DNA of 64,000 nt from Symsagittifera roscoffensis (Eukaryota; Xenacoelomorpha; Acoela; Convolutidae). Below, one piece after another: positions 37,301 through 46,585 of the stretch. Both the position numbers and the translations under genes were made by a program. Where the stretch lies: positions 21,457,480 to 21,521,479 of the forward strand of contig NC_087065.1 in NCBI RefSeq assembly GCF_963678635.1. Direction: 5' to 3'. Under the pieces are notes generated by a model. It did no database searches and had not been told where the DNA came from. It worked only from the letters and a program-made list of their open reading frames with translations. Every line of letters starts with the position of its first letter. The first letter of the stretch is position 1.

Positions 37301-40300
37301 ACTGAACTGCAACAACCATTTTGCTTCAGTATTTATTTAAATGAGCTAAAAAAACTGGAAAAACCTGACGTGTTCTTTTGCGGATTGGTTCTCCTATGTA
37401 AATAATTGATCTTAGCTGTCCTCTTCCCCAAAACAATAATTTATGTTTTATCAACATTGGAGACAGATTGTTTTCATTCAAATACTCATGTACTTTAGCA
37501 TCGATGTGTTTCTAGCATCGATGTTCTTATGTACAACATCAAATTTCCTGCACAAAAGATCTTGACACATCGCAATAAATTCATGTTTCTATGAAATGCT
37601 TTTTCAAATCAGTTACATAAAGAATGAAAACGAATAGTCTTAAAACAGTATCTAATGGTGCGCCAAGATTGAGAAATTTCTAGCCAGAACATTGATTTTG
37701 AAGCTTTTACACACAACTTGCGGTATCTTAAAAGTCCTTCAGGAGACTATTGTTATTTGAATCTCCTCACTATTTCACTACATCCTTGAACAGTTAATAA
37801 AAGCAACTCAAAAACACGTACCTAACGTAAGTGAAATGACTTAAAATTGTTCAAATTATTACCTCGCTTATGTCAATTTAGGCATCGAATTAGAATGGTA
37901 GGTTTAAAATGGCAGGTTTTGAGAGGAATGACCGGCTTTGGAAGGACCGACCGGCGATTGTTGATCTAGTAAACTGCAATTTGAAGAAAAAAAATTGATT
38001 TCAGAACCATCTTTGAAAAATTAGTCTGATTTGAGAGACCCCAGGTGAATCACAGGGAGTAGGGTCTTATCTATACTGTGAACTTAATCGGCAATTAAGA
38101 GAAGCAGTAGCGCAAAAGCAAGCGGAAGCAAGGCACCCAATTAAAAGAAAACTAGAAGACGAACGTTGAAAAATTATTTACTACAGCAGTTACTCTTTTT
38201 TTACGTTCGATTTGAGGGCAAGCATTTGAGGGAATAGTTGTGAAACAAATAATCGTTTACCACCTAATTGGTTCAATTGACCACCAAAGGGTGGCATCTC
38301 TCGTGGTGGAAGGATCGATTGTTTGAAACTTAGTTTCAGATACTTTCAGCCAATCAGAACTGAGTATTCAAAAAACTCAAAAAATTGCGAAAATCTTAAA
38401 GAGAACTCATAGCATTAAAGATGAAAATTACAGATTAAAAAATGCGCATATACGTATATTTTCAAATATTGCGAAATCCAACTCGATTTTATAAACTTGA
38501 AAAATGAAGCAAAAAACTTGTTGCATATCTGCACGCAGTGTAGAGCAAAACCTTGCTGTGCTGCTGTAATTCATAATCTGTTAATAATTATTTCAATTTT
38601 GTTCACAAGTAATTTAGCCAATAGTACCGTCTAACGATTCTGATTGTTCTCAAGTTTTCCATCATTAGGTCCATCCATCAAGAGGACGCCTATTTGTTTG
38701 TTTTGCTCGTCATTAGGTTCTGTCTGGATTATACTCGCCACCTTGTCATTAAGATGGATCATAAGTAGTAGCAAAATGAAAAATCAGTCCCAAGTTAACA
38801 TCCTCTGCTCTAAATGGCTTTGTGGGGAGGATTGTATAAGCATCAACAAAATCATCAATTTATCGGCAAATCAAAAAAACTACGTATATCACTGAACAAA
38901 AATAGGGGTCTCAAGAAATTAAAGGGTCCTCAATTTAAATACAATGCCTCAAAATTCATCAATTTATTACTTCGCTGATGTCAATTTAAGTATAAATAGG
39001 TGGCTCAAAAATGTCAGGTTAATTAGATGTGAAAGAATTTTGGAACAACCGACCGGCGCATATGGATATAGTTAATTGAGAATTGGGAAATAAGTGTGAT
39101 TTGGGAACCCTCTTTGTAAATTAGTTTGATTTGACAGCCCTTTCGGTTAATGACAGGGAGAAGTGTCTTATCTAAACAGTGACCTTAATCGGCAATTATG
39201 AGAGGCAGTAGAGCAAACAAAGCTGAAGCCAGGCACCAAATTAGAAAAAAAATATTAGCCGAAAATTGACTCATTGTTTACAACAGCAGATAGTGTTTTT
39301 TACGTTCAATTTTAGGGCAAGCAAGTTGTGAAATAAAAATTTGTTTACCGCCTAAATCGTTCATTTATTCGCTTAAACGTTTGTAACTTATTTTCAGCCA
39401 AGCAGAATTGAGTAATCAAAAACCTCAAAGAAATCGCAAAAACCTCAAAGAAATCAAATGAATCAGGTATTCGAAATTACAATTGACCAGTTAAAAACAA
39501 ATTCATAATTTCTCAACATTCCGAAATCGAAGTCCAGTGGTGGAAAATACATAAAACCGATTTTAAAAATTAAAAAAACAAACCAAAAAAATTATTGTAA
39601 AATCTGCACGAACTGTACTGCAAAACCTTGCTGTGCTGCAATAATTCATTATCTGTTAAAAAGGGCTTCGGTTTAGTGCAAAAGTCATTTAGACAACAGT
39701 AGCGTCGAACAATTCTGATTGTTTTCAAGTTTCCATCGTTCGGTCCCTCCATCATGAAACACCCCCGCAACAATATCTTCATTTTGTTTGTTTTGCTCAT
39801 TAATAAGCTCTGTTTCAATAAAACCCGTCTCCTTGTCTTTCACGTGGATAATCATTAGAATCAAAAGGAAAAATCAGTCCCATTTATCCCAAAAAATCGC
39901 TTTTGTAACAAAAATATTAAATTGGCCAAAGACTTTTGAGCCGATGTTTAAGCTCTTTGTTTAAATTCGCCGGTGGGGCTCTAACTTTTGTTTAGAGTCC
40001 TAAACTCAGTTGACAAGCTCGCAACGCGTTAGTGCGACTGCAGCGGTCACTATTCTGCTAATTAGATTTCAGCTGTTTGAACAGAAAATTAACTTAATAC
40101 TTCGTGAGCTCATTATTTTGACCAATCAGAATTCGAGGTGAACAATTTTGGAACAAATGGGAACGATTTTCCATTTTGGTGCAAATGAACCTTGGTACCG
40201 ATGGGACTTCATCGCCGGGTCTAGAGAAAATGTCCGATATGTCAAACATTTGCTATGTCAAACATCCAAAGTTAAATGATAATTATGTAATAATATAACG

Positions 40301-41579
40301 CTAGAATTTCAGAAAACAAGACATAGTTCAATTATCCGTTCCCAATTTAGCCGACTCTCGATTTGAGCTCGTCGGTGGGCGCGCCACATTCGCGTTGCAG
40401 CTTCGCGGCAAGGCAACAACCGACTCAAATTTGTATACAGAGTCCTACACACTGTAGCAAGCTCGCAACACGTTGGTGCGACTGCGGCGGTCACAATTAA
40501 TTCGGCCAATACAGCATATTTTAAAGGAACTTAGGAATCGGATCTTTGCCCTACCTTTTGAAAAACATCGGATGCTTGGTTCTTATGCACTAAACGGCCC
40601 AAAATCAAATTTTCTACATCGTAAGCTGGAAATTATGCGATCGAATTTGATTGGGTAATTTAAACCAATCAAATTCAAGTTACACGGCCAGGCATTGCGA
40701 TTAAACTTTCCAGCAGATAAAAATTTTAGCCGAATTTTCCGAAAAGGAGGAACTTCGTTAAAATAATCGGACCAAGTTAACATCCTCCCCCCTAAACACG
40801 TTTAGAGGGGAGGATGTTAACTTGGTTCTAAGTTGGGAATTTTCAGCCAATCAGAATCGAGCATTTTCCATGCAGCGCTTAGCAAATTTAATTTAAATTA
40901 AGCGCTGGGGTGGAGGATCTTAACTTGGTCTATTTGAGTTACTTGTGAAAACTTACCCAGACAAGAAAAGATTGATAAAATGGCTTAACAAAACAAATAT
41001 TCAGATTTTTTTTATCATTTCGGCTAATATTTTTATCTGCTTGAAATGGCAAAATTATTTCAATTGAAATGGCAGAAAATGTCGATGGAACTTGATTGGC
41101 TAATTAGCCAATCAAATTCAACCACATTAATTTCAGTTCAAGAGATGTAGAAACAATGATTTTGGGCCGTTTAGTGCATAAGACCCGATGCTTGCCCTAG
41201 TAAAGCCGTTTTCGGATGTTTGAAAACTTTTTGGTTTTTCGGATGTTTGTCATATCGTTACCCTTCACCATCAATCACCCCCCCCCCATCTCACACTTGG
41301 TTTTTACCGGGACCCCTCTATCACTCTTGTACCCGAAATTCTTTCTCGGCTATCCGTGTATTCGGCTGCGTGACACGCCACCTAAATTGCGGTGTAACTT
41401 TGAAAAACCTCCTGCATGCAGATTGAAGGCGGGTGACCGAGGATAGTAGTAGTACTCACAAAGAGAATTAACTGCAGTATGTTGAGAGGGAGGCTGTGAA
41501 TGGACTTGTGGGCACTTGCCGACAACTCCCTCCGCACCAACTGCTCCCGGTAAGACCCATCCACCCCAGACATTGACAT
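30989..41579 (-). CDS. TMEM192: TMEM192-like lysosomal membrane protein
   Basis: The four exons are 41579-41460 (donor GTGAGT), 36270-36024 (donor GTCAGT), 35561-35412 (donor GTAAGT) and 31239-30989. All phases agree and give 255 aa, against 271 in human TMEM192. Four hydrophobic segments are seen, near residues 30-50, 74-90, 119-136 and 148-172. Family matches include SLPLNILQLILFIANVV, NPFSVQ before helix 2, EGYFSFYRRTKEIR after it, SSIVNTMLL at helix 3, and the tail PPDYMLE..K followed by EIIERQYDIIEHL, a short coiled coil. In mammals TMEM192 is a dimeric protein of the late endosome and lysosome membrane with both ends cytosolic; its exact job is unclear. ATG 41573 is an alternative start two codons on. 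Introns 1 and 3 (5.2 and 4.2 kb) are full of repeats. Confidence 0.88.
32155..32345 (-). repeat. SINE with two tRNA-like heads in tandem
   Basis: On the minus strand, CAGTGGCTGAGTGGTTAG (A box) and GTAGGTTCGAATCTC (B box) lie at 32340-32270. A second tRNA-like unit with GGCGCAGATGCGAGGACG and GGAGATTCAAATCCGG lies at 32220-32155. The translated strand reads MAEWL...VVGSN, the usual sign of a translated tRNA. The second unit recurs at 51418-51486 and the flank of the first at 20198. It lies in intron 3 of the TMEM192-like gene. Confidence 0.7.
32560..33250. repeat. Satellite family 2, second array (diverged)
   Basis: Units with GGTTGAACCCTTAATCTTTGG, GGGTAGTTTTTGAGAAAA, AAGGCC and GCAGGCACA match the array at 28340. 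TTGAA landmarks are near 32709, 32847 and 33045. A short duplication CTTCGGTTxAACCCTTAATC sits at 32845-32895. Confidence 0.65.
33600..35060 (-). repeat. SINE-like composite fragments in TMEM192 intron 3
   Basis: GCGAAGCTGAGCTTCGCATC at 33618 and GTTGACGGGAAAAGTATAGTTCCCGAC at 34237, with a diverged copy of the latter at 35010, are modules of the family also seen at 24485, 47610, 54610 and 63238. All point the same way. Nothing else is recognised between them. Confidence 0.5.
34297..34335. repeat. (GA)n microsatellite
   Basis: About 39 bases of AG repeats with one CA interruption. Confidence 0.95.
36649..37200 (+). CDS. Unidentified 183-codon open frame in TMEM192 intron 1
   Basis: A 183-codon frame without stops is longer than expected by chance in DNA of about one third GC. 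The start shown is TTG directly after a stop; the first ATG lies inside. Near the start it reads CNDTDFKYHSKLKKC and PVCNQSYYLEK, a Cys spacing slightly like a TNF-receptor repeat. The middle is hydrophobic and aromatic, and the end is basic (CKKKC). I do not recognise a family, and splice sites TTTTCACAG (36965) or none could be used. It may be a decayed retroposed piece, an exon of a nested plus-strand gene, or chance. Confidence 0.25.
   Translation: MRTICNDTDFKYHSKLKKCTITPVCNQSYYLEKNNLRTTNEYIIRKLLVYVYQKLFTFIFDCLFRFNTSKLYVYVAPFITAMACYKFLFPFCEKPILFYLIVYFHRYSVIDMRPTNFNCFTIFRNIENSSEAMLIMNSSAGEPLNLVKDFVQDHIFCKVAHFILRMFVWSVNLRHGLICKKKC
37855..39880. repeat. Diverged tandem segmental duplication, ~1.1-kb unit
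   Basis: Copy 1 (about 37855-38790) and copy 2 (about 38960-39880) align along most of their length. Shared landmarks are ATTACxTCGCTxATGTCAATTTA, GACCGACCGGCG, CACAGGGAG, GAACTTAATCGGCAATTA, CAGCACAGCAAGGTTTTG and AAAAATCAGTCCCA. Both lie in TMEM192 intron 1. Copy 1 carries extra sequence after 38790 that resembles the foldback end AAGTTAACATCCTC. On the minus strand both copies share a short hydrophobic-to-acidic reading frame near their high-coordinate ends. Confidence 0.7.
39960..40520. repeat. Two related GC-richer repeat pieces
   Basis: GCAAGCTCGCAACxCGTTxGTGCGACTGC with GCGGTCACxATT occurs near 40014 and 40451, each preceded by a GAGTCCTA(A/C)AC phrase and a CGCCGGTGGG/CGTCGGTGGG phrase. 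The GC-rich GTGGGCGCGCCACATTCGCG matches, in reverse, the centre of the foldback at 52154-52468. CCAATCAGAATTCGAG lies at 40122. Confidence 0.55.
40578..41186. mobile_element. hAT-like non-autonomous element, copy 1, with nested insert
   Basis: The ends GGTTCTTATGCACTAAAC and GTTTAGTGCATAAGACC are inverted repeats continuing for well over 100 bp with CAGATAAAAATxTTAGCCGA and GATTGG motifs. GATGCTT flanks both sides (40571-40577 and 41187-41193; an 8-bp GATGCTTG if the left end starts one base later). There is no transposase. Same family as 44369-44813 in the opposite orientation. A second element (40769-40930) interrupts it. Confidence 0.8.
40769..40930. mobile_element. Foldback element nested in the hAT-like copy
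   Basis: The ends are GGACCAAGTTAACATCCTCC and its near complement. Inside, 40771-40826 forms a 26-bp hairpin with a CACG loop and one mismatch. It contains CCAATCAGAATCGAG at 40847. The uninterrupted sister element at 44369-44813 lacks this insert, which shows it came later. Confidence 0.75.
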
Positions 41580-41647
41580 CTATCTGTCTATACTCTCTTT
41601 GTCTGTTCGGCACTCAAGTTACTATATCTGGTGGGAATGGAATGGCG

Positions 41648-42075
41648 GGTTACTACTATGATTGAGTGGTCCCTCAAGAAAAAGATCCCCAGAACTCTCA
41701 AATCATTTAATTATCATAAGTTCGCCATTCAGAAGGCTGTCGCAATATATTTTCAATCATTTGATGTTTCGTTACTTCGTAAAACCTCTCCCTCACCATT
41801 TTAAAGTGAAAAATTCAAAAAAACGCCAAAATTGAGTTTTTATGACAAATAAGTTAACAAAATAATGATTGTTAAAGCGTAAAACAAGAAGCGAGCATAC
41901 TTCTTGATATAAATCATATGGTCTTCTGAAAAGTTTCCGACTCAAAATATTTCGCGGGATTTTAGAAATGAATAATTTATACACAAATTAGTTTTCAAAA
42001 TTATAACATGCGAATTGCATGCGGGGCCTATCTATCATAGTTGCTTTTTCGAGGGACCGCTATCAAAGTAGTACC
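41648..42075. mobile_element. hAT-like non-autonomous element (428 bp) with perfect 8-bp target duplication
   Basis: GAATGGCG lies directly on both sides (41640-41647 and 42076-42083). Inverted ends are GGTTACTACTATGATTGAG and, reversed from the right, GGTACTACTTTGATAGCGG, both followed by GTCCCTC. It sits just upstream of the TMEM192 start, so it could touch its promoter. It has no coding capacity. Confidence 0.8.
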
Positions 42076-42344
42076 GAATGGCGAATAGGTTATGGAGTCC
42101 ACGCTTCAATCAATCAAGGCCGTTGATGTCAAAATTTAACTTTCGTAGTCGATTTTTTTATACCATTCTGTTTCTTCTTGTGAAGGTGCAAAAGCGTGGT
42201 AGTGAATAAATTGTCTCAGTGACAAAATGTAGAACAACTAATTTTGTTGATTTCGGTCTAGCAGTAATGTGTGCATCTAAATCTGAAGATTCAATCTACG
42301 TTGGCATTGCGATTCTGAAAAGAAAACTGGGTCCTAAAACTTAA

Positions 42345-42415
42345 GGTCCCACCGAGATTTGAACTCGGATCTTTGGATTCAGAGTCCAAGGTGCTAACCA
42401 TTACACCATGGGACC
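42345..42415 (-). tRNA. tRNA-Gln (anticodon CTG)
   Basis: The 71-nt sequence folds into a full cloverleaf. The acceptor stem is GGTCCCA with TGGGACC. The D-arm region holds the A box GTGTAATGGTTAG. The anticodon stem-loop TTGGA-CTCTGAA-TCCAA carries CTG, and the T-arm is CCGAG-TTCAAAT-CTCGG. It is nearly identical to animal tRNA-Gln and has no intron. A TTTT run seven to eight bases past the 3' end on the minus strand serves as the Pol III stop. It stands alone between the TMEM192 and transporter genes. Confidence 0.97.
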
Positions 42416-42914
42416 AGTTGACACACAATAGATTAGTGTCAAACTAAAACAACGCTGCACAATCAGACTGAACCGTATACATTTGGCTATAAACAGTGTT
42501 TAGTAAAGACAAAATAGTTACTGTGCTGATCTTACTTCACTCGACAAAGCAAATCAAACAAACCAGGCAGGCTCTTTGCCAGGAAGGCCAATTTTGAAAA
42601 GCTTATTTAAGGTTGTCATAATTCAATGAAATTTGGCGTGGTGAACAAACTGACAACTGTGAACAGATTTGTTCGCCATACTTTACATCGTAACATCACG
42701 CATTTAGCCGTAATAACACGTAAAACCAAGATAGTATTTTGAAAGGTGGGGTGTCGTGTCGGAGTGAAAAGAGCCACTAGGAAATATCCAACGGTGCTTA
42801 GGCACTCGTTCTATCTTTTCCCCCATCTCACACAAGCATCAACTTTGTTGTAACGGTGGCGTGTCATGGAGCCGAACACTCGAAAAATACATTCGTTCTC
42901 GGAAAGCCGAAAAC

Positions 42915-43068
42915 GGGTCTTATGCACTAAACGACCCAAAATCAATATAGCTATATCTTGAGCTGAAATTTTTGCGCTCCAACCTGATTGGCTAATTTTA
43001 ACCATTCAAATGGAAGCAGCGCGGCCAGGCATTTCAATCACCATTTCAGCAGATAAAATTATTGGCGC
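42915..43068. mobile_element. Partial copy of the GGGTCTTATGCACTAAAC hAT-like family
   Basis: Starts GGGTCTTATGCACTAAACG and follows the 40578 copy through the GATTGGCTAATTTTAACC and CAGATAAAATTATTGGC landmarks, then stops where another repeat begins. Confidence 0.7.
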
Positions 43069-43335
43069 CAATGTATACTAACTTTGAGGGGGAGCGCGCG
43101 CCAAAAAAAACGCAATTTTTTTGTCAAAACTTTCCAAAAAGTGCCCAAAAACGGCTTTCTTGACCTGTTTTTTCAAAAATTTGCCTGCGGCGCTAAAAAC
43201 TTGGCCAAAACAGCGTTTTTAGTGCTTTAGGAGAGCTCGTAAAATCAATCGACCTACAAAAAAAGGTCGTCAAGATTTTCGGGAAAATCCTAGATTCGCC
43301 CCTGCATCGTAATTTCGACTGGTCGATACTTCGGC
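43069..43335. mobile_element. Partial copy of the CAGGGGCGGATC hAT-like family
   Basis: Runs from CGCCAATGTATACTAACTTTGAGG to AAATCCTAGATTCGCCCCTG. It matches the right two thirds of the full copy at 48677-49038; the left end is missing. A more diverged fragment lies at 43740-43945. Confidence 0.7.
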
Positions 43336-43500
43336 CGGTTTATATTCCACGAAAATTTCCTTAGCAAACAGGTACAAAAATTTTTGATTTAGTGACAAAT
43401 TTAATTAAAACCGGAGGTATTTAGTTTTTTTTTTTCGGCTATCCGGGAGTACGGCGCTGTAGGTGCGCACCATTGTAACGAGTAGTTCTTAAAGATTGGC

Positions 43501-43710
43501 ACAGATTTCGCCCTACTACAGATTTCGTCCTATTTATTTAATTAAGAGATTTGGCCCCATACAGATTTCGTCCCATATCCAACATCCTATCATCCCATAT
43601 CCAAATTTGTGGGACGAAATCTGTGTACGCTTTGAAATGGGACGAAATCTGTTGAAATTAAAATGGGACCAGATCTGTCATGGGACGAAATCTGTATTGG
43701 GACGAAATCT
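43501..43710. repeat. Foldback built of inverted arrays of ACAGATTTCGTCCCAT
   Basis: Four forward units (about 43501, 43518, 43549, 43561) face five reverse units GGGACGAAATCTGT (about 43611, 43639, 43664, 43681, 43699). Spacers differ in length and sequence. There is no coding capacity and no target duplication was found. Confidence 0.75.
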
Positions 43711-44368
43711 TCCCTCAATACTGGTTACCAAATTTTCCAAATGGCCCCCCTTTGGTATATAGTTTTACATCCATTTTTTGCTAACCAACCTCTAAAACTT
43801 TCTGAAGACGCTTTTTGGATTGCTTTTTTTTCGAAATTTCACAAATAGTCAATTTCCGCATAGTGTTTTCGGAGAGCTCGGAAAATGAAATTGTTCGACC
43901 TAAAAAAATCTTCAAAATTTTCAAAACTTTTCCAAAACCACCTCCCTCCAAATGTTTTACACCGCAGGCAAATCTTTACGGTCAGGTTCAACCAGCCAAA
44001 AATTGGTCTTTAAACAGTACCGAATGGGTTAGCCAGGGAACAAATCTATGAGGTATTTTCATAATTTTTGGGCCGAATAAGTAAAAAACACAAATAAGGG
44101 GGATCGGCGCATTAGCATGTGCGTCGATTAGCATGCCCACATAAAAGACTGTACTTTGAACATATCATTCGCTATTTCACGTTTTTCTCACCTAAACTTG
44201 CAATTTTGAACAGCGTGCATTTAGCCAAACTCTTATTTACACGAAAATGGGATCAACCGCACAATTCCGCCCTCCCCCTAATCAATAAAGGGAGGATAAA
44301 ATACCATTTTTCAGAGTTTGACCTCGAGGACGAAACAATTCAATCAAATTAGTTAAGGAAATTATGAC

Positions 44369-44813
44369 GGGTCTTAATGCACTAAACGGCCCCCCAATTT
44401 CATTATTTCTACATCTCTTGAACTGAAATTTTTGTGGATGAATTTGATTGGCTAATTAGCTAATCTAGTTCCATCGACATCTTCTGTCATTTCAACTGAA
44501 ATTTCAAGCAGATAAAATTATTAGCCGAAATGATAACGAAAATTGAATTTTGTTTTGTCAAGCCATTTTACTGAATTTTGCATGTCTGGACAAGGTTTCA
44601 CAAGTGACTCAAAATTAATTTGATAATTTGACTCAAAGTTCCACCTTTTCGGCAATTTCGGCTAATATTTTTATCTGCTAGAAAAGTTGATCGGAATGCC
44701 TGACCATGTAACTTGAATTTGATTGGCTAAAATTACCCAATCAATTTTGATCGCATAATTTCCAGCTTACGATGTAGAAAAATTGATTTTGGGCCGTTTA
44801 GTAGATAAGACCC
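44369..44813. mobile_element. hAT-like non-autonomous element, copy 2, intact ends
   Basis: Ends GGGTCTTAATGCACTAAAC and GTTTAGTAGATAAGACCC are inverted repeats. ATTATGAC flanks both sides (44361-44368 and 44814-44821), a perfect 8-bp target duplication. Length is 445 bp. Just downstream the host sequence ATGACTACTATTTAACGCTATTAAC is tandemly duplicated (about 44817-44873). Confidence 0.85.
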
Positions 44814-45287
44814 ATTATGACTACTATTTAACGCTATTAACAAGATATGACTACTATTTTACGCTATTAACTGTTCGGTACAAAAAAAATTTTTAGCAGT
44901 ATATTTAGCCCGCTTGTATCATATGAATATTTTATGCGGAATTAATTTTCAAAACTAATTCATGCTTGGGGAGGACATTCTATGGTAGGTAACTTAAGAG
45001 GGGGGATTATACGGTTGATCCCGAAAATGAAAATTCAACTTCCGAACAAATGAAGTGGTTTTTGAAGCTATTTAAAATTTTCGGCTAATTAGTTTTTCGT
45101 CTGAAAGCACACCCAGTTAAGGCCACTTTTGCATGCTTATAGGAACACACGCTAATCGCTACGCCACCGCAAATTAGACAGGTTAATTACGTTCGAGAAA
45201 AATGGAAAACATTCGAGCGGCGTTTAATGATCAACTTAATTGCTACACTTGATTTAATTTATCCAGACAAAAACGAACACCATCGGA

Positions 45288-46131
45288 AACTTTAAACGCG
45301 TTTTTCTCAAATTGGGTCAAGATTAGACAAAAAGGGAAGAGAACAAAAGTTGCTTAGATTTCGGGGCCTAGGAAATTAGACGATAAGCAAATTAGACGAT
45401 AAGCAAATTAGACGGATGCAACAAAAACGAAATTAGACGGAATTTATTTTTTACAGATCTGGCATTTTAGACGAAAAAGCTATGAAAAGGCAAGGGCCAA
45501 CAAAATTTTTTTTTAAGAGTCAAATTTCACAAATACAAAAAGAAGATAAAATGTCAATACCTATCAAAACAATTAGTTTAAATGAACAAAAAAAATGTCA
45601 AGTCCGAATATTACAAGAGAGTTTTGAATTGAATAAATTATGCATGATTGACCTGTAAAATTTTTGGCTACCGAAATTTAACTGTTGTCTACAAACAAAT
45701 ATATTTTTTTCGCGCAATTTGTCAGCAAACAATTTCAATCTCTCTTACTTTCGTCTATTTTCTCACAATCGCAGTTTTGTAAAATCGTCTATATTCCTTT
45801 TAAGTACCTCCGTCTAATTGGCTTATCGTCTAATTTCTCAACCCCCAGATTTTACAAGAATGAATTTGGGGCAATTTAATTTTGGAATTACGCAAACAAA
45901 CCTTTACCCCAACAATGGGTCGTTTTGGTTTTAATCACGAATTACGCTGGAACTACCGAGTTAATGGATGAGAAAGTTATTTCAAAAGAAGGCTCTTACA
46001 TAATACAAAGAAGTTCTAGAAAGATAAAATTATCAGAAATTTGCGCAAAAGTTTTTTTTGAAGCACAAAATCTGGTAAAGTTTTTGTTCTATTCACGTTT
46101 TGTCTAATCTTAACCCAATTTGAGAGAAATG
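45288..46131. mobile_element. Inverted-repeat element (~840 bp) with internal AATTAGACG arrays
   Basis: The outer arms share TTTTTCTCAAATTGGGT and AAGATTAGACAAAA with their complements at the right end. Direct repeat CATCGGA lies on both sides (45281-45287, 46132-46138). Inside, AAATTAGACG(A/G) units run forward at 45371-45475 and in reverse (CGTCTAAT) at 45752-45838. There is no transposase. The arms resemble those of 7280-7861. Confidence 0.7.
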
Positions 46132-46585
46132 CATCGGATTTTTTCAATGTTGTTCATTGAGTCCGATTCATTTAAATCATCACTGTATATTTGTTTAGAA
46201 TTAGCGTGATTTGGGACTACTCTATCAAAAACGAATGTTAACAGAAGCGAGGATATTAAATTATTAGTTTGAATTTCAGCACATGGAAAAGGATCGACTT
46301 TATGTAACAAAAATAAATACAAGCTTTCAGCGGTACAAGAAATCAATTTTAAATGCAAATGCGATATTTTTACAAAACCAAGGTAACCCTGAGATTCGCT
46401 ATCGTTTCTTTCCAGCCACTTCGATCAACTTTAAGGCATGGGTTCGGTTCATCTGCTCCGCAGTACTAATAACATAGGTCAATCCATTTATGAATCCAAC
46501 AAGGGCGTCTATTTTTCGAAATGCGTTGGTTAGGTTTTTGTCACTGCTGCTTGTTTTTTTCAGAAGAGCATTACAATTTTAAAAA

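Noticed and set aside
41216-41446. Plus-strand frames opposite TMEM192 exon 1
   Set aside because: The minus strand encodes the conserved TMEM192 start and first helix with a GTGAGT donor.
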